Shown here one piece after another: positions 51,472 through 60,396 of a stretch of 64,000 bases of DNA (position 1 is its first letter; every line of letters starts with the position of its first letter). The stretch is taken from assembly GCF_002095435.2 (NCBI RefSeq), contig NZ_MJEJ02000053.1, forward strand, positions 248,001 through 312,000. Direction: 5' to 3'. The notes beneath the pieces are model-generated. The model was not told the origin of the DNA. It made no database searches and saw only the letters and a program-made list of their open reading frames with translations. The DNA comes from Williamsia sp. 1138 (GTDB taxonomy: Bacteria > Actinomycetota > Actinomycetes > Mycobacteriales > Mycobacteriaceae). Position numbers and translations under genes: made by a program.

Positions 51472-54356
51472 GACGCCGCCTCCTGCGGCTCACGGCGACG
51501 GCGGGGAGGGTCCTCGTCGAGCCGGGCGCCGAGGCTGCGTAGCACGTCGAGCACGAGGCCGACGACGATCAGGTACACGCCGAGGTCGAAGAAGATGGCG
51601 GTGACGAGCTTGACGTCACCGAAGATCGGCAGGGTGAACTCGAAGGTGGCCGACGACAATGCGGGCGCTCCGAGCAGGACGGACGCCACCGCTGTACCCA
51701 CCGAGAAGCCCAGGCCCACCCCGAGAATGCGTCCTGCGTCGATCGGCAGCGCCTCGCCGAGCTCGTATCGTCCGCCGGCAAGGTAACGCAGGACCAGCGC
51801 CAGGCCCATCGTCAACCCGCCCGCGAAGCCGCCGCCGGGTGCGTTGTGGCCTGCATAGAAGAAATACAGCGACAGCACGATCATGGTCGGGAAGATGATC
51901 CGGGTGGTTGCCTCGAGCACCATCGAGCGATGTCGGGGGTCGCGGAAGTTGCTGCCGCGCAACCAGGTCGTCCGTTCGCCGAACTGTTCTTTGCCGTCGG
52001 ATTCGGGCCGGGGGGTGCGGGCGCGGGTGGCGTCGGCGACTCGCGGCGCCGCACCGAAACGGCGGTGCCGGAAGACCATCGACGCCACGCCGGTTGCCGC
52101 GACCAGCAGGACCGACACCTCGCCGAGGGTGTCCCAGGCGCGGATGTCGACGAGCAGGACGTTGACCGCGTTGGAGCCGTCACCGTACTTGTATGCCGCG
52201 TTGGGCAGTTCGGATGCCATCGGCACAGTGGTGCGAGCCGCGGCGGCGAACAGGCCGACCAGCACGAGCAACGCGCCGAACGCGAGACCGAGCAGGGCGC
52301 GCAGCGGCTTGAACCCGGTCGCATGCCGCGACTCGGCCTCTGCCGGCAACTTGCGCAGGACGAGCACGAAGATGACGAGGGTCAGTGTCTCGACGAGGAA
52401 CTGGGTCAGGGCCAGGTCGGGCGCACCGTGCAGGGCGAACAAGACGCCACAGCTGTAGCCCGTGACACCGACCACCAGGACGGCCGCGAGGCGATTGCGG
52501 AGCACCGCGGCCGCTATCGCGGACGCGATCATGATGCCGCCGATGACTAGCTGCACCGGCGACTCGAACCCATTGAGCTCCAGGCGATTGCGCGCGCCGG
52601 TGAACAGCACGATCGTCGGCAGCAGCACCAGGGTCACGATGATGATGCCCTGGGTCAGCGGCAGCGAACCGCGCTGGGTGTTGCGGGTCAGGTTGATCGA
52701 GATGGTGTCGGCGCCGCGCAGGACGGCGTCGTAGATCCGGTCGGCGTTACCGAGTGCCGGCTTGACGAATCCGAGGCGACCCAGTTCGCGGACCAGTGCG
52801 AACAACGCGGTGCCGAACACGATCGCGATGGCGCTGAGCAGTAGTGGCAGGTTGAAGCCGTGCCACAGCGCGAGGTGGACGAGTTCGTCGGAGCCGTAGC
52901 TGGTGACGGTGTCGGCGTAGGGCTCGAACCGTGCACCGAGCAGACCCGACAACGGTCCGAAGGCGACGCCCGCCACGGCGAGGAAGAGGGCGGGCAGCTG
53001 GAACGCGAGGTTCGGCTTGTGCATCTTGGCGACGGCGGGGCTGGGCTCTGCCTTGCGCTTGCGGCCGAACGCACCCCAGATGAATCGGAGCGAGTAGGCG
53101 ACGGTGAGGATCGACCCGAGCACCAGGACGATCACCACGACTGGTCCCTGCCAGGCACTGAGCGCACCGGTGTCCCAGATCTCGGCGAAGGCGGTCTCTT
53201 TGCCGACGAATCCGAGGGTGAGCGGTATCCCTGCCATGCTGGCTGCGGCCAGGGCGGCGATGACCGCGAGCAGCGGGGTCTCTTTGCCGAGGCGGGCGAG
53301 CTTGCGCAGGTCCCGCGTACCGGTCGAGTGGTCGATGATGCCGACCACCATGAACAGCGCTGCCTTGAAGAATGCGTGGGCCACGAGCATCGCGAGTGCG
53401 GCCATCGCCACATCGGCGTCACCGATGCCCACCAGCACCATCAGGAACCCGAGCTGCGAGACGGTGCCGAAGGCCAGGACCAGCTTGAGGTCGTACTCGC
53501 GCAGCGAACGGAATCCGCCGAGCAACATCGTCACCATTCCCAGCCCGACGACCAGGACGTGCCACGACACCAGGTCCGAGAACGCAGGTGCGAGCCGCGC
53601 GACCAGGAAGATGCCGGCCTTCACCATCGCGGCGGCGTGCAGGTATGCGCTGACCGGGGTCGGTGCTGCCATGGCGCCGGGCAACCAGAAGTGGAACGGG
53701 AAGATCGCGGACTTGCTCAGTGCGCCGACGAGGATCAGCACGATCGCAACCGTCACCGACCATCCGACGGGTGGGTTCGCGACGATCTCCGACAATGAGT
53801 ACGCCCCGGCGGTCTCGCCGAGCATGATGATGCCGACCAGCATCGCCAGGCCACCGGCGGTGGTGACGAGCAGGGCCTGGGTTGCGGCGCGGCGACTGGT
53901 CGCACGGACCGCGTAGAAGCCGACGAGCAGGAATGACAGGACGGTCGTCAATTCCCAGAAGATGTAGAGCACGAGCATGTTGTCGCTGCAGACGAGTCCG
54001 AACATGGCGCCCGCGAAGGCGACCATCTCCCCGCCGAAACCGGCCACCCGGCGTCGCGTCTCGCTGAAGTACTCGGCGCAGTAACAGAGAACCAGCGCAC
54101 CCACACCGAGGACGAGGACGGACATGATCGCAGCCAGGGTGTCGAACCGCAGGTCGATGTTCATCTGGAGTTCGGGGACCCAGGTGATGGACTCGGTCCG
54201 GATGCCGTCGGCCTCGTCGGGCCAGTTGGCAAACACCCAGACGAGTCCGCCGAACGGCGCGAGGGCGAGCACGTAGAAACCGCGTCGGCCGAGCCACGTG
54301 ATGATCCCAGGCGCCAGCGCAGCCGTGATGGCCAAGGCGGCCAGTACTGCGATCAA
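51468..54356 (-). CDS. mnhA: Mrp cation/proton antiporter subunit A fused to B
   Basis: It has 962 residues. The NuoL-like N-terminal part has VFWEL-type membrane segments (LYIFWELTTVLSFLLVGFYA), FHFWLPGAMAAPTPVSAYLH and GKETAFAEIW; the C-terminal part after about residue 800 holds MnhB-like sequence (ATTRIIFPTMIVLSLYFFYA, NAPGGGFAGGLTMGLALVL). No separate mnhB follows, so A and B are one protein. It starts at TTG 54356 with GGAG 6 bases upstream. It is the first gene of the operon and probably exports Na+ or other cations in exchange for protons. Confidence 0.92.
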   Translation of the reverse strand: MIAVLAALAITAALAPGIITWLGRRGFYVLALAPFGGLVWVFANWPDEADGIRTESITWVPELQMNIDLRFDTLAAIMSVLVLGVGALVLCYCAEYFSETRRRVAGFGGEMVAFAGAMFGLVCSDNMLVLYIFWELTTVLSFLLVGFYAVRATSRRAATQALLVTTAGGLAMLVGIIMLGETAGAYSLSEIVANPPVGWSVTVAIVLILVGALSKSAIFPFHFWLPGAMAAPTPVSAYLHAAAMVKAGIFLVARLAPAFSDLVSWHVLVVGLGMVTMLLGGFRSLREYDLKLVLAFGTVSQLGFLMVLVGIGDADVAMAALAMLVAHAFFKAALFMVVGIIDHSTGTRDLRKLARLGKETPLLAVIAALAAASMAGIPLTLGFVGKETAFAEIWDTGALSAWQGPVVVIVLVLGSILTVAYSLRFIWGAFGRKRKAEPSPAVAKMHKPNLAFQLPALFLAVAGVAFGPLSGLLGARFEPYADTVTSYGSDELVHLALWHGFNLPLLLSAIAIVFGTALFALVRELGRLGFVKPALGNADRIYDAVLRGADTISINLTRNTQRGSLPLTQGIIIVTLVLLPTIVLFTGARNRLELNGFESPVQLVIGGIMIASAIAAAVLRNRLAAVLVVGVTGYSCGVLFALHGAPDLALTQFLVETLTLVIFVLVLRKLPAEAESRHATGFKPLRALLGLAFGALLVLVGLFAAAARTTVPMASELPNAAYKYGDGSNAVNVLLVDIRAWDTLGEVSVLLVAATGVASMVFRHRRFGAAPRVADATRARTPRPESDGKEQFGERTTWLRGSNFRDPRHRSMVLEATTRIIFPTMIVLSLYFFYAGHNAPGGGFAGGLTMGLALVLRYLAGGRYELGEALPIDAGRILGVGLGFSVGTAVASVLLGAPALSSATFEFTLPIFGDVKLVTAIFFDLGVYLIVVGLVLDVLRSLGARLDEDPPRRRREPQEAAS

Positions 54357-54647
54357 GGGGCACTCCGTCGATCAGGTGGGCGGGGTGTCGGGCGCGGAGA
54401 GAGGTGGCGGCGAACTACCCATCGACCGTTGGCCGCGAGAAGTCGCACTGAGTGGTTTCGCCTCACTCTCCAGGTCTTCAGTCTACCGTTAGCGCTGCTA
54501 GGTGCCGTATTCGGGTGAGGACGGCCTCGCGAGCGCAACGGGCCGACGCCCGTCCGATGCCCGCGAGTCGAGCCCCTTGCACCAGGTCACATGAAGAACC
54601 GGCAGGTGTTCCACGCGAGCTGCGAGGGCACCACTTAGGCTGTGCTC
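54357..54647. other. 291-base divergent gap
   Basis: Lies between the starts of mnhA and the lipoprotein gene, so both promoters must be here. I see no recognisable operator, riboswitch or repeat; the composition is GC-rich except AT-poorer patches around 54480-54495 (TCTACCGTTAGC). Confidence 0.6.
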
Positions 54648-55070
54648 ATGAATCGGGTGCGGGTCTTGGTGATCCTCTTCTTCGCGGGTGCGATGTTGTT
54701 GACGGGTGCGTGTGGTGGCGACGACGCGAAGTCACCCACCGAGAGTCCCGGATCGGTGGCGCTGCCCGACGATTTTCCCGAGCAGGTGCCGCTGATCGAG
54801 GGCTCGGTACTCGCTGCCGGGGGAACCGCGCAAGAAGGTTGGAACCTCACGGTGGCCGGTGCCGTCGATGCCGGCAACCCGTTCGACAACGCATCCACCC
54901 GACTCACCGACGGAGGCTTCACCGAAGAGTTCGCGCGGGAGGAGGGGGGCCAGACGGTGAAGGGCTACTCCGCCGACAAGGACGGGAAGACCTACACCGT
55001 GGTGATCGGCACCACCGCCGGGTCGGCGGTCGGACCGAACTCCATCACGTACCTGGTCTCGGTGCGCTGA
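54648..55070 (+). CDS. Small secreted lipoprotein
   Basis: It has 140 residues from the ATG at 54648. A signal peptide (MNRVRVLVILFFAGAMLL) ends at TGAC (Cys22), a slightly unusual lipobox with Thr at -3. The mature part has LPDDFPEQVPLIEGSVLAAG, GWNLTVAGAVDAGNPFD and YTVVIGTTAG, a beta-rich domain common in actinobacterial lipoproteins of unknown role. It diverges from mnhA and is convergent with the AAA ATPase. Confidence 0.78.
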   Translation: MNRVRVLVILFFAGAMLLTGACGGDDAKSPTESPGSVALPDDFPEQVPLIEGSVLAAGGTAQEGWNLTVAGAVDAGNPFDNASTRLTDGGFTEEFAREEGGQTVKGYSADKDGKTYTVVIGTTAGSAVGPNSITYLVSVR

Positions 55071-55098
55071 CCTCTCAATCCTGGGTCTGTGTCGCGAC

Positions 55099-57327
55099 TC
55101 AGCCGCCGCGCTTGTCCGCGTACTGACGCAGGTTCTCCACCTGCGCCGGATCCAGGGACGGGCGGACCTTGTCCCGGGCGACGGCCACGTCGTCGGCCGT
55201 GACGGTGGCGGCATCGATGTTGCGACGCATGGCCGCGAGCGCGGCTTCACGCAACAGCGCCGCGCAGTCAGCGGCGGAGTAGCCGTCGAGGGTCTGTGCG
55301 AGCTCGTCGAGACTGATCCCTTCGGCCAGCGGCACCGACTTGCTCGAGGTCCGCAGGATGTCACCTCTGGCCGCGGCGTCGGGCGGCGGGACGAATACGA
55401 GACGTTCGAGCCTGCCCGGGCGCAGCAGCGCGGGGTCGATGAGATCGGGCCGGTTGGTCGCCCCGAGCACCACCACATCGCGCAGCGGCTCGACGCCGTC
55501 GAGTTCGGTGAGCAGGGCGGCGACCACGCGGTCGCCGACGCCGGAGTCCGACGACTGGCCGCGACGCGGTGCCAGCGCGTCGATCTCGTCGAGGAAGATC
55601 AGGGACGGCGCGGACTCGCGGGCGCGGTCGAACAGATCGCGCACCGCCTTCTCCGACGACCCGACCCATTTGTCCATCAGCTCTGCGCCCTTCACGCTGT
55701 GCACGCTGAGCTGTCCGGACGCGGCCAGGGCGCGGACCACGAACGTCTTGCCGCAGCCCGGGGGGCCGTACAGCAACACCCCACGCGGCGGGTCGACGCC
55801 GAGGCGGGTGAACGTGTCGGGATGGCGCAGTGGCCACAGGACGGCCTCGGTGAGTGCCTGTTTGGTCTCCACCATGTCGCCGACGTCCTCGAGGGTGAGG
55901 CTGCCCACCGCCACTTCTGGTGAGGCCGAACGGGAGACCGGCCGGATCACTTCGAGTGCGCCCATCAGGTCGGACGCGATGAGTTTGGGCGGTTCGCCGT
56001 CCCTGGCGCTGCGGGCTGCCGCTCTCAATGCCGCCTCGCGGGTCAGGGCCGCGAGGTCGGCGGCCACGAAACCCGGTGTCCGCGAGGCGATCTCGCCGAG
56101 GTCGATCGTGTCGGTCGGGACCTTGTCGAGCAACGCTGCCAGCAGGCCTCGGCGTATCTTGTTGTCGGGCAGCCCGATCGAGAGTTCGCGATCGCAGAGG
56201 TCTGGATCGCGAAGGCGCCGATCGAGGTTCTCCGGGGCGGAGCTGGTGCAGATCAGTGCCACCCGGGGTGCGGTGATCGCCACCCGCAGGGCGTCGAGGA
56301 TCAGCGCCGAGACGGGATCGGCCTCCGCCGGCAGGAGTGCTTCGACGTCGCTGATCAGCAATACGGCGCCGTTCTCGGTCGGACGCGAGACCAACTGCGC
56401 TGCCGCGGCTTTGACGGCACCGAGGCGACCCGATGCCTCGACCGCACCGACGACCGGACCGTCGAGGTAGATGAGCTCACGACCTGCGCAGACCGCCCTG
56501 GCGACGGTGGCCTTGCCGACGCCGGGCGGGCCGGTGAGGACGACACCCAGGCGGGCCTGGGCGCCGAGGGTGGTGAGCAGCTCCGGATTGTCCAGGGCGA
56601 GCCCGAGCCATTCGGTGAGTTTGCCGACCTGCACATCGACGCCGACGAGTTCGTCGACCGTCCGGGGTGGCGGAGGGGGTGCTGTCGCAACCGGGGCGGC
56701 CGGGGAGGCAGGGGCCGAGGCGGACGGGCTCGCCGCCGACGGCACCGGCAGCGTGCCGTTCTTGTCGGCCCAGAGCACCGCGGTGTTGGGTTGCACACTC
56801 ACCGGACCTGCAGGTTCGCTGCTGACCACCGTCAGCAGTTCGTTTGTCCAAGTGATGCCGACAGAGCGGGCCAGGGTGCGCGTCGCGTCCGACGTGGCGA
56901 AGTCGGGGCCGAGGTCTCGGGGTAACAGTGAGACCACGTCCGCGGCGGAGACCACCTTGCCGAGCAGCGCGCGGCGCAGGGTCGGCTCGTCGACGGATTC
57001 GGAGGTCAGCGACGACCCGCGGACGACCACACGGCTGGCGCCGTGCACGACCGTGGGCGAAAGGACCACGGGAGCATCGGCTTTGAGCCCGGCGTTCGAC
57101 AGCGTCAGCTCGTCGAGCAGGGCGATGCCTGTCGGAGCCGAGTCGCTGGTGGCGGCGATGACTGCGGCCGTGGTGCGAGATCCTATGACGGCGACGCCGT
57201 CCCACTCGCGCAACGCCAGCGCCGCCAGGACCTCCGGATGCACCCGGACGATCCCGCGGCGGGCCTCGGCTGCGGCGAGGTTGAGACGGGCGGTCAGCGT
57301 CAGTTGCGGCGATGCGGCGGTCACCAC
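55099..57327 (-). CDS. Tandem-AAA ATPase, Cdc48/VAT-like (Rv0435c-like)
   Basis: It has 742 residues. An N-terminal double-psi-barrel-like domain (about 1-210) and a Pro/Ala linker precede two AAA domains. D2 is canonical: GPPGCGKT near 518, SLIFLDEIDALAP near 578, ATNRPDLIDPALLRPGR near 625. D1 looks weakened: its Walker A reads GPPGVGKAT (Ala for Ser/Thr) near 262 and its Walker B reads LLISDVEALLP (no Glu). A protein-unfolding or extraction role is likely from the family. The same order ATPase-pssA-psd-moeA is found in M. tuberculosis Rv0435c-Rv0438c. Confidence 0.92.
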   Translation of the reverse strand: MVTAASPQLTLTARLNLAAAEARRGIVRVHPEVLAALALREWDGVAVIGSRTTAAVIAATSDSAPTGIALLDELTLSNAGLKADAPVVLSPTVVHGASRVVVRGSSLTSESVDEPTLRRALLGKVVSAADVVSLLPRDLGPDFATSDATRTLARSVGITWTNELLTVVSSEPAGPVSVQPNTAVLWADKNGTLPVPSAASPSASAPASPAAPVATAPPPPPRTVDELVGVDVQVGKLTEWLGLALDNPELLTTLGAQARLGVVLTGPPGVGKATVARAVCAGRELIYLDGPVVGAVEASGRLGAVKAAAAQLVSRPTENGAVLLISDVEALLPAEADPVSALILDALRVAITAPRVALICTSSAPENLDRRLRDPDLCDRELSIGLPDNKIRRGLLAALLDKVPTDTIDLGEIASRTPGFVAADLAALTREAALRAAARSARDGEPPKLIASDLMGALEVIRPVSRSASPEVAVGSLTLEDVGDMVETKQALTEAVLWPLRHPDTFTRLGVDPPRGVLLYGPPGCGKTFVVRALAASGQLSVHSVKGAELMDKWVGSSEKAVRDLFDRARESAPSLIFLDEIDALAPRRGQSSDSGVGDRVVAALLTELDGVEPLRDVVVLGATNRPDLIDPALLRPGRLERLVFVPPPDAAARGDILRTSSKSVPLAEGISLDELAQTLDGYSAADCAALLREAALAAMRRNIDAATVTADDVAVARDKVRPSLDPAQVENLRQYADKRGG

Positions 57328-57372
57328 AGCAAAACTACCGGTACACCCGGGACTGGCGGTGCAACGTCAGAA

Positions 57373-58305
57373 CTACCCACCCGGTCGGCGCAACCCGAGA
57401 CGTGCCGCCGACTTGGTCGGCCGCCCGCGACGGACCTGGCGGATCGCCCGGCGCTCCGCGCGCCGCTCCCTCGGATGGAAGTCCCAGGTTTCGGGCCGGC
57501 TCGCCACCCAGCGCTTGGTGCGCCAGGCGAACGGGATGTGGGCGAGATAGATCCCGATGGCCACGACCATCAGCAGGTACGGATAGGTGAGCAGCGCGGC
57601 GGCGAACAGCGCGACCCCGATCAGTACGAGTACGAGCGCGTTCGGCGGTACCGCGTAGGACTTCAACGATGCGGTCGGCAGACGGCTCACGGCGAGCAGC
57701 GCCACGAACGTCATCCACCCACCGACGAAGGCGTCGGACGTCCACCAGCCGGTTCCGAACTGCTGGTCGAGGGCGATCGGCAGGATCGCGATGAGGGCGG
57801 CCGCTGGTGCGGGCACCCCGACGAAGAAGTCCTTGGTGTACTGGGGCGAATCGTCGTCGTCGATCAGGGTGTTGAACCGTGCCAGTCGCAAAACGATTGC
57901 ACAGCAATAGATCAGCGACAGCAACCAGCCGACGTCGTTGCCCTGCAGCATCAGCACATACAGCGTCAGCGCAGGCGCGACGCCAAAGTTGATCGCATCG
58001 GCGAGTGAGTCGAGTTCGGCACCGATCTTGGTGGTGGCACCGAGAAGCCGGGCCACACGGCCGTCGATGCCGTCGAGCAGGGCTGCGGCCGCGATCATCG
58101 CAACGCACAGATGGATCCGGCCGTCGAGGGCGAACTTGGCTGCCGACAGGCCGGCGCAGATGGCGAGCACGGTCAGCGCCGAGGGCACGAGTAGCTTGCC
58201 GGTGTTCAGGGTGCCGGCACGACTGGGTCTCGACCGGCGCGGTAGCGCCTGCGGTACCCGATGTGCGGTGCGGCGAGCAGGTTCTCTTCGGACGGACTCT
58301 TTCAT
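57373..58305 (-). CDS. pssA: CDP-diacylglycerol-serine O-phosphatidyltransferase
   Basis: Makes phosphatidylserine in the membrane. It has 310 residues, several hydrophobic segments and the intact CDP-alcohol transferase motif DGRVAR-x8-G-x3-D-x3-D (within LLDGIDGRVARLLGATTK onward). A basic N terminus and a basic C-terminal tail (RERRAERRAIRQVRRGR) flank the membrane part. It overlaps psd by 4 bases, so the next two steps of phosphatidylethanolamine synthesis are coupled. Confidence 0.93.
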   Translation of the reverse strand: MKESVRREPARRTAHRVPQALPRRSRPSRAGTLNTGKLLVPSALTVLAICAGLSAAKFALDGRIHLCVAMIAAAALLDGIDGRVARLLGATTKIGAELDSLADAINFGVAPALTLYVLMLQGNDVGWLLSLIYCCAIVLRLARFNTLIDDDDSPQYTKDFFVGVPAPAAALIAILPIALDQQFGTGWWTSDAFVGGWMTFVALLAVSRLPTASLKSYAVPPNALVLVLIGVALFAAALLTYPYLLMVVAIGIYLAHIPFAWRTKRWVASRPETWDFHPRERRAERRAIRQVRRGRPTKSAARLGLRRPGG

Positions 58306-59015
58306 GTCAGATGGGCCAACACTGTTTCCGCCCCGACGGCCCGCTGACCGACGGCGACAAGGGGGGTGGTGCCCTCGGGAAAGTAGACGTCGACGCGGGA
58401 GCCGAACCGGATCAGGCCGTACGTGTCGCCGAGGGTGACGGCGTCACCGGTCCGGGCGTCGCAGACGATCCGGCGCGCGATCAGGCCCGCTATTTGGACG
58501 ACCGCGATCTCGGCGCCGTCCTCGGCCCGGATCAGCATCGAGTTGCGCTCATTGGCCTCGCTCGCCTCGGGCAGGTCGGCGCTGACGAAGGTGCCGGGCC
58601 GGTACTCGACGGCCTCGATCGTTCCTGCGGCGGGAATGCGCTGGACGTGGACGTCGAAGATCGACAGGAAGATCGACACGCGTGGGCGGGGGGTGGCGGG
58701 CAAACCCAGTTCGGCGGGTGGCGCGGCGTGATCGACCAAGGCGACCTGGCCGTCGGCCGGGGCCACCACCACACCCTGGGCATTGGGTGGCACCCGATGG
58801 GGGTGCCGGAAGAATGCTGCGGTCGCCAGTGCCGCAACGGTCGCCGGGGTGCGGATCCACCCGTGTTTGCGGCCCAGGACCGCCACGGCCGCCGGTGCGG
58901 CGACGAAGGGGATTCCGCCTCGGTGTAGGGGCGGCACGGTTTCGCGGACCAGGTCGGCAAAGTGTGCCAGGCGGGTCGTCGGCTCGGATTCGGTCGGCTT
59001 GGGGCGTCTGGCCAT
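58302..59015 (-). CDS. psd: Phosphatidylserine decarboxylase
   Basis: Pyruvoyl enzyme that turns phosphatidylserine into phosphatidylethanolamine. It has 237 residues from the ATG at 59015 (a start at 59024 would add three). Typical sequence is FFRHPHRVPPNAQGVVVAPADG, IFLSIFDVHVQRIPAAG, RNSMLIRAEDG and the processing site IRFGSRVDVYFPEG, whose Ser should become the pyruvoyl group. It is the short, psd-A type without extra domains. Confidence 0.93.
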   Translation of the reverse strand: MARRPKPTESEPTTRLAHFADLVRETVPPLHRGGIPFVAAPAAVAVLGRKHGWIRTPATVAALATAAFFRHPHRVPPNAQGVVVAPADGQVALVDHAAPPAELGLPATPRPRVSIFLSIFDVHVQRIPAAGTIEAVEYRPGTFVSADLPEASEANERNSMLIRAEDGAEIAVVQIAGLIARRIVCDARTGDAVTLGDTYGLIRFGSRVDVYFPEGTTPLVAVGQRAVGAETVLAHLT

Positions 59016-59169
59016 GGGTCCCATTGTCGCAGGCGGTGTGCTCGCGTCGACCGTTGCGATCATGTCTTGTCCGAATTCGGCCCCGTGAGCTGCCACGAAG
59101 GTCAGATTTCCCTCGGCCGATGCTCTCGGGGACGAACGCGGCGGGTGTCCGCCCGACCCTCGAGCGGGC

Positions 59170-60396
59170 TCAGTCCTCGAGCAGGAGGACTTCGATGGTG
59201 CTCCCGGCCTCGACGTGCTCGACGTCGGCCGCGATGTCGAGCAGCGCATTGGCCGACGCCATGAAAGCCAGGTGATGCGAGCCCGGCGGGCCGATGGGTC
59301 TGACGATCGCGCCGGTGCCGGCCATCTCGAGTTCCCCACGCCGGAACTGCCGTTTGCCCCGAGGGGACGTGAAGGATTCGGTGACCTGGGCGTGCGCCGT
59401 CCGGCGACCCCGAGGCAGACCCATCGCGGCGCGCAACGGGGGCCGCACGAAGACCTCGAACGACACCTGGGCGCTCACCGGGTTACCGGGCAAGGTGACG
59501 ATGGGGACCGCGGTACCTGCCGCGCTGGTGTAGTGCCCGCAACCCTGCGGCATACCGGGTTGCATCGCGACTTTCGTGAACTCGACACCGTGGCCGGTGA
59601 GTGCGTCCTTGACCACCTCGTAGGCGCCGGCGCTGACGCCGCCGGAGGTGATGATCAGGTCGGCGCCCTGCTCGCGGTCGACGTACTCGTCGAGTCTGGC
59701 GCGGAACTCGTCGACGCTGTCGGGGACGAAGTGCACCTGCTCGGCGAACGCTCCCGCCTCGGTGGCGGCAGCGGTCAGCATCGCCCCGTTGGATTCGTAG
59801 ATCTGCCCGTAGTCGAGCGGGGTGCCGGCCGGGACGAGCTCGCTGCCGGTGGAGAGGACCAGGACCCGCAGCGGTGCGTAGACCCGGATATGCGAGAGTC
59901 CCAGCGCTGCCAGCAGGCCCAGTTGAGGTGCGTGCAGCACCCGGCCGGCGGTCAGTGCGAGGTGGCCGGGGGAGATGTCGGAGCCTGCGGACCGGATCGC
60001 AGCCCCGGTGTCGACTGCGGCGTAGATCCGGACCTCGTCGACTCCACCGTCGGTCTTCTCGACCTGGACCACCGCGTCGGCGCCGCCAGGCAGGGGCGCC
60101 CCGGTCATGATGCGGTGCGCCGTACCGGCGGACAGGGTCAGGTGATCGGTGCGACCGGCGGGGATGTCCTGAGCCACCGCCAGGGTCACCGGGTCACCGT
60201 CCGTCGCCCCGGCGATGTCCTCGGCCCGCACGGCGTAGCCGTCCATCGCGGAATTGTCGAAACCCGGCAGGGACAGCGTCGCGGTGACGTCCTCGGCGAG
60301 CACCCGCCCCAGGGCCTCGCTCGCGGGCAGGGTCACGGTTCGGGGCGCTGCGAACAGTGCGTTCACATGTTGCTGGTGTTCGGGAACGCTTCGCAT
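59170..60396 (-). CDS. moeA: Molybdopterin molybdenumtransferase
   Basis: Inserts molybdate into adenylylated molybdopterin. It has 408 residues from the ATG at 60396 (MRSVPEHQQHVNALF); the open frame continues upstream but is not family-like. Motifs: LPGFDNSAMDGYAVRAEDI, RIMTGAPLPGGADAVVQVE, LSTGSELVPAGTPLDYGQIY and TLPGNPVSAQVSFEVFVRP. In the place of mycobacterial moeA2 (Rv0438c). It shares one base with the stop of the M20 peptidase gene before it. Confidence 0.93.
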   Translation of the reverse strand: MRSVPEHQQHVNALFAAPRTVTLPASEALGRVLAEDVTATLSLPGFDNSAMDGYAVRAEDIAGATDGDPVTLAVAQDIPAGRTDHLTLSAGTAHRIMTGAPLPGGADAVVQVEKTDGGVDEVRIYAAVDTGAAIRSAGSDISPGHLALTAGRVLHAPQLGLLAALGLSHIRVYAPLRVLVLSTGSELVPAGTPLDYGQIYESNGAMLTAAATEAGAFAEQVHFVPDSVDEFRARLDEYVDREQGADLIITSGGVSAGAYEVVKDALTGHGVEFTKVAMQPGMPQGCGHYTSAAGTAVPIVTLPGNPVSAQVSFEVFVRPPLRAAMGLPRGRRTAHAQVTESFTSPRGKRQFRRGELEMAGTGAIVRPIGPPGSHHLAFMASANALLDIAADVEHVEAGSTIEVLLLED

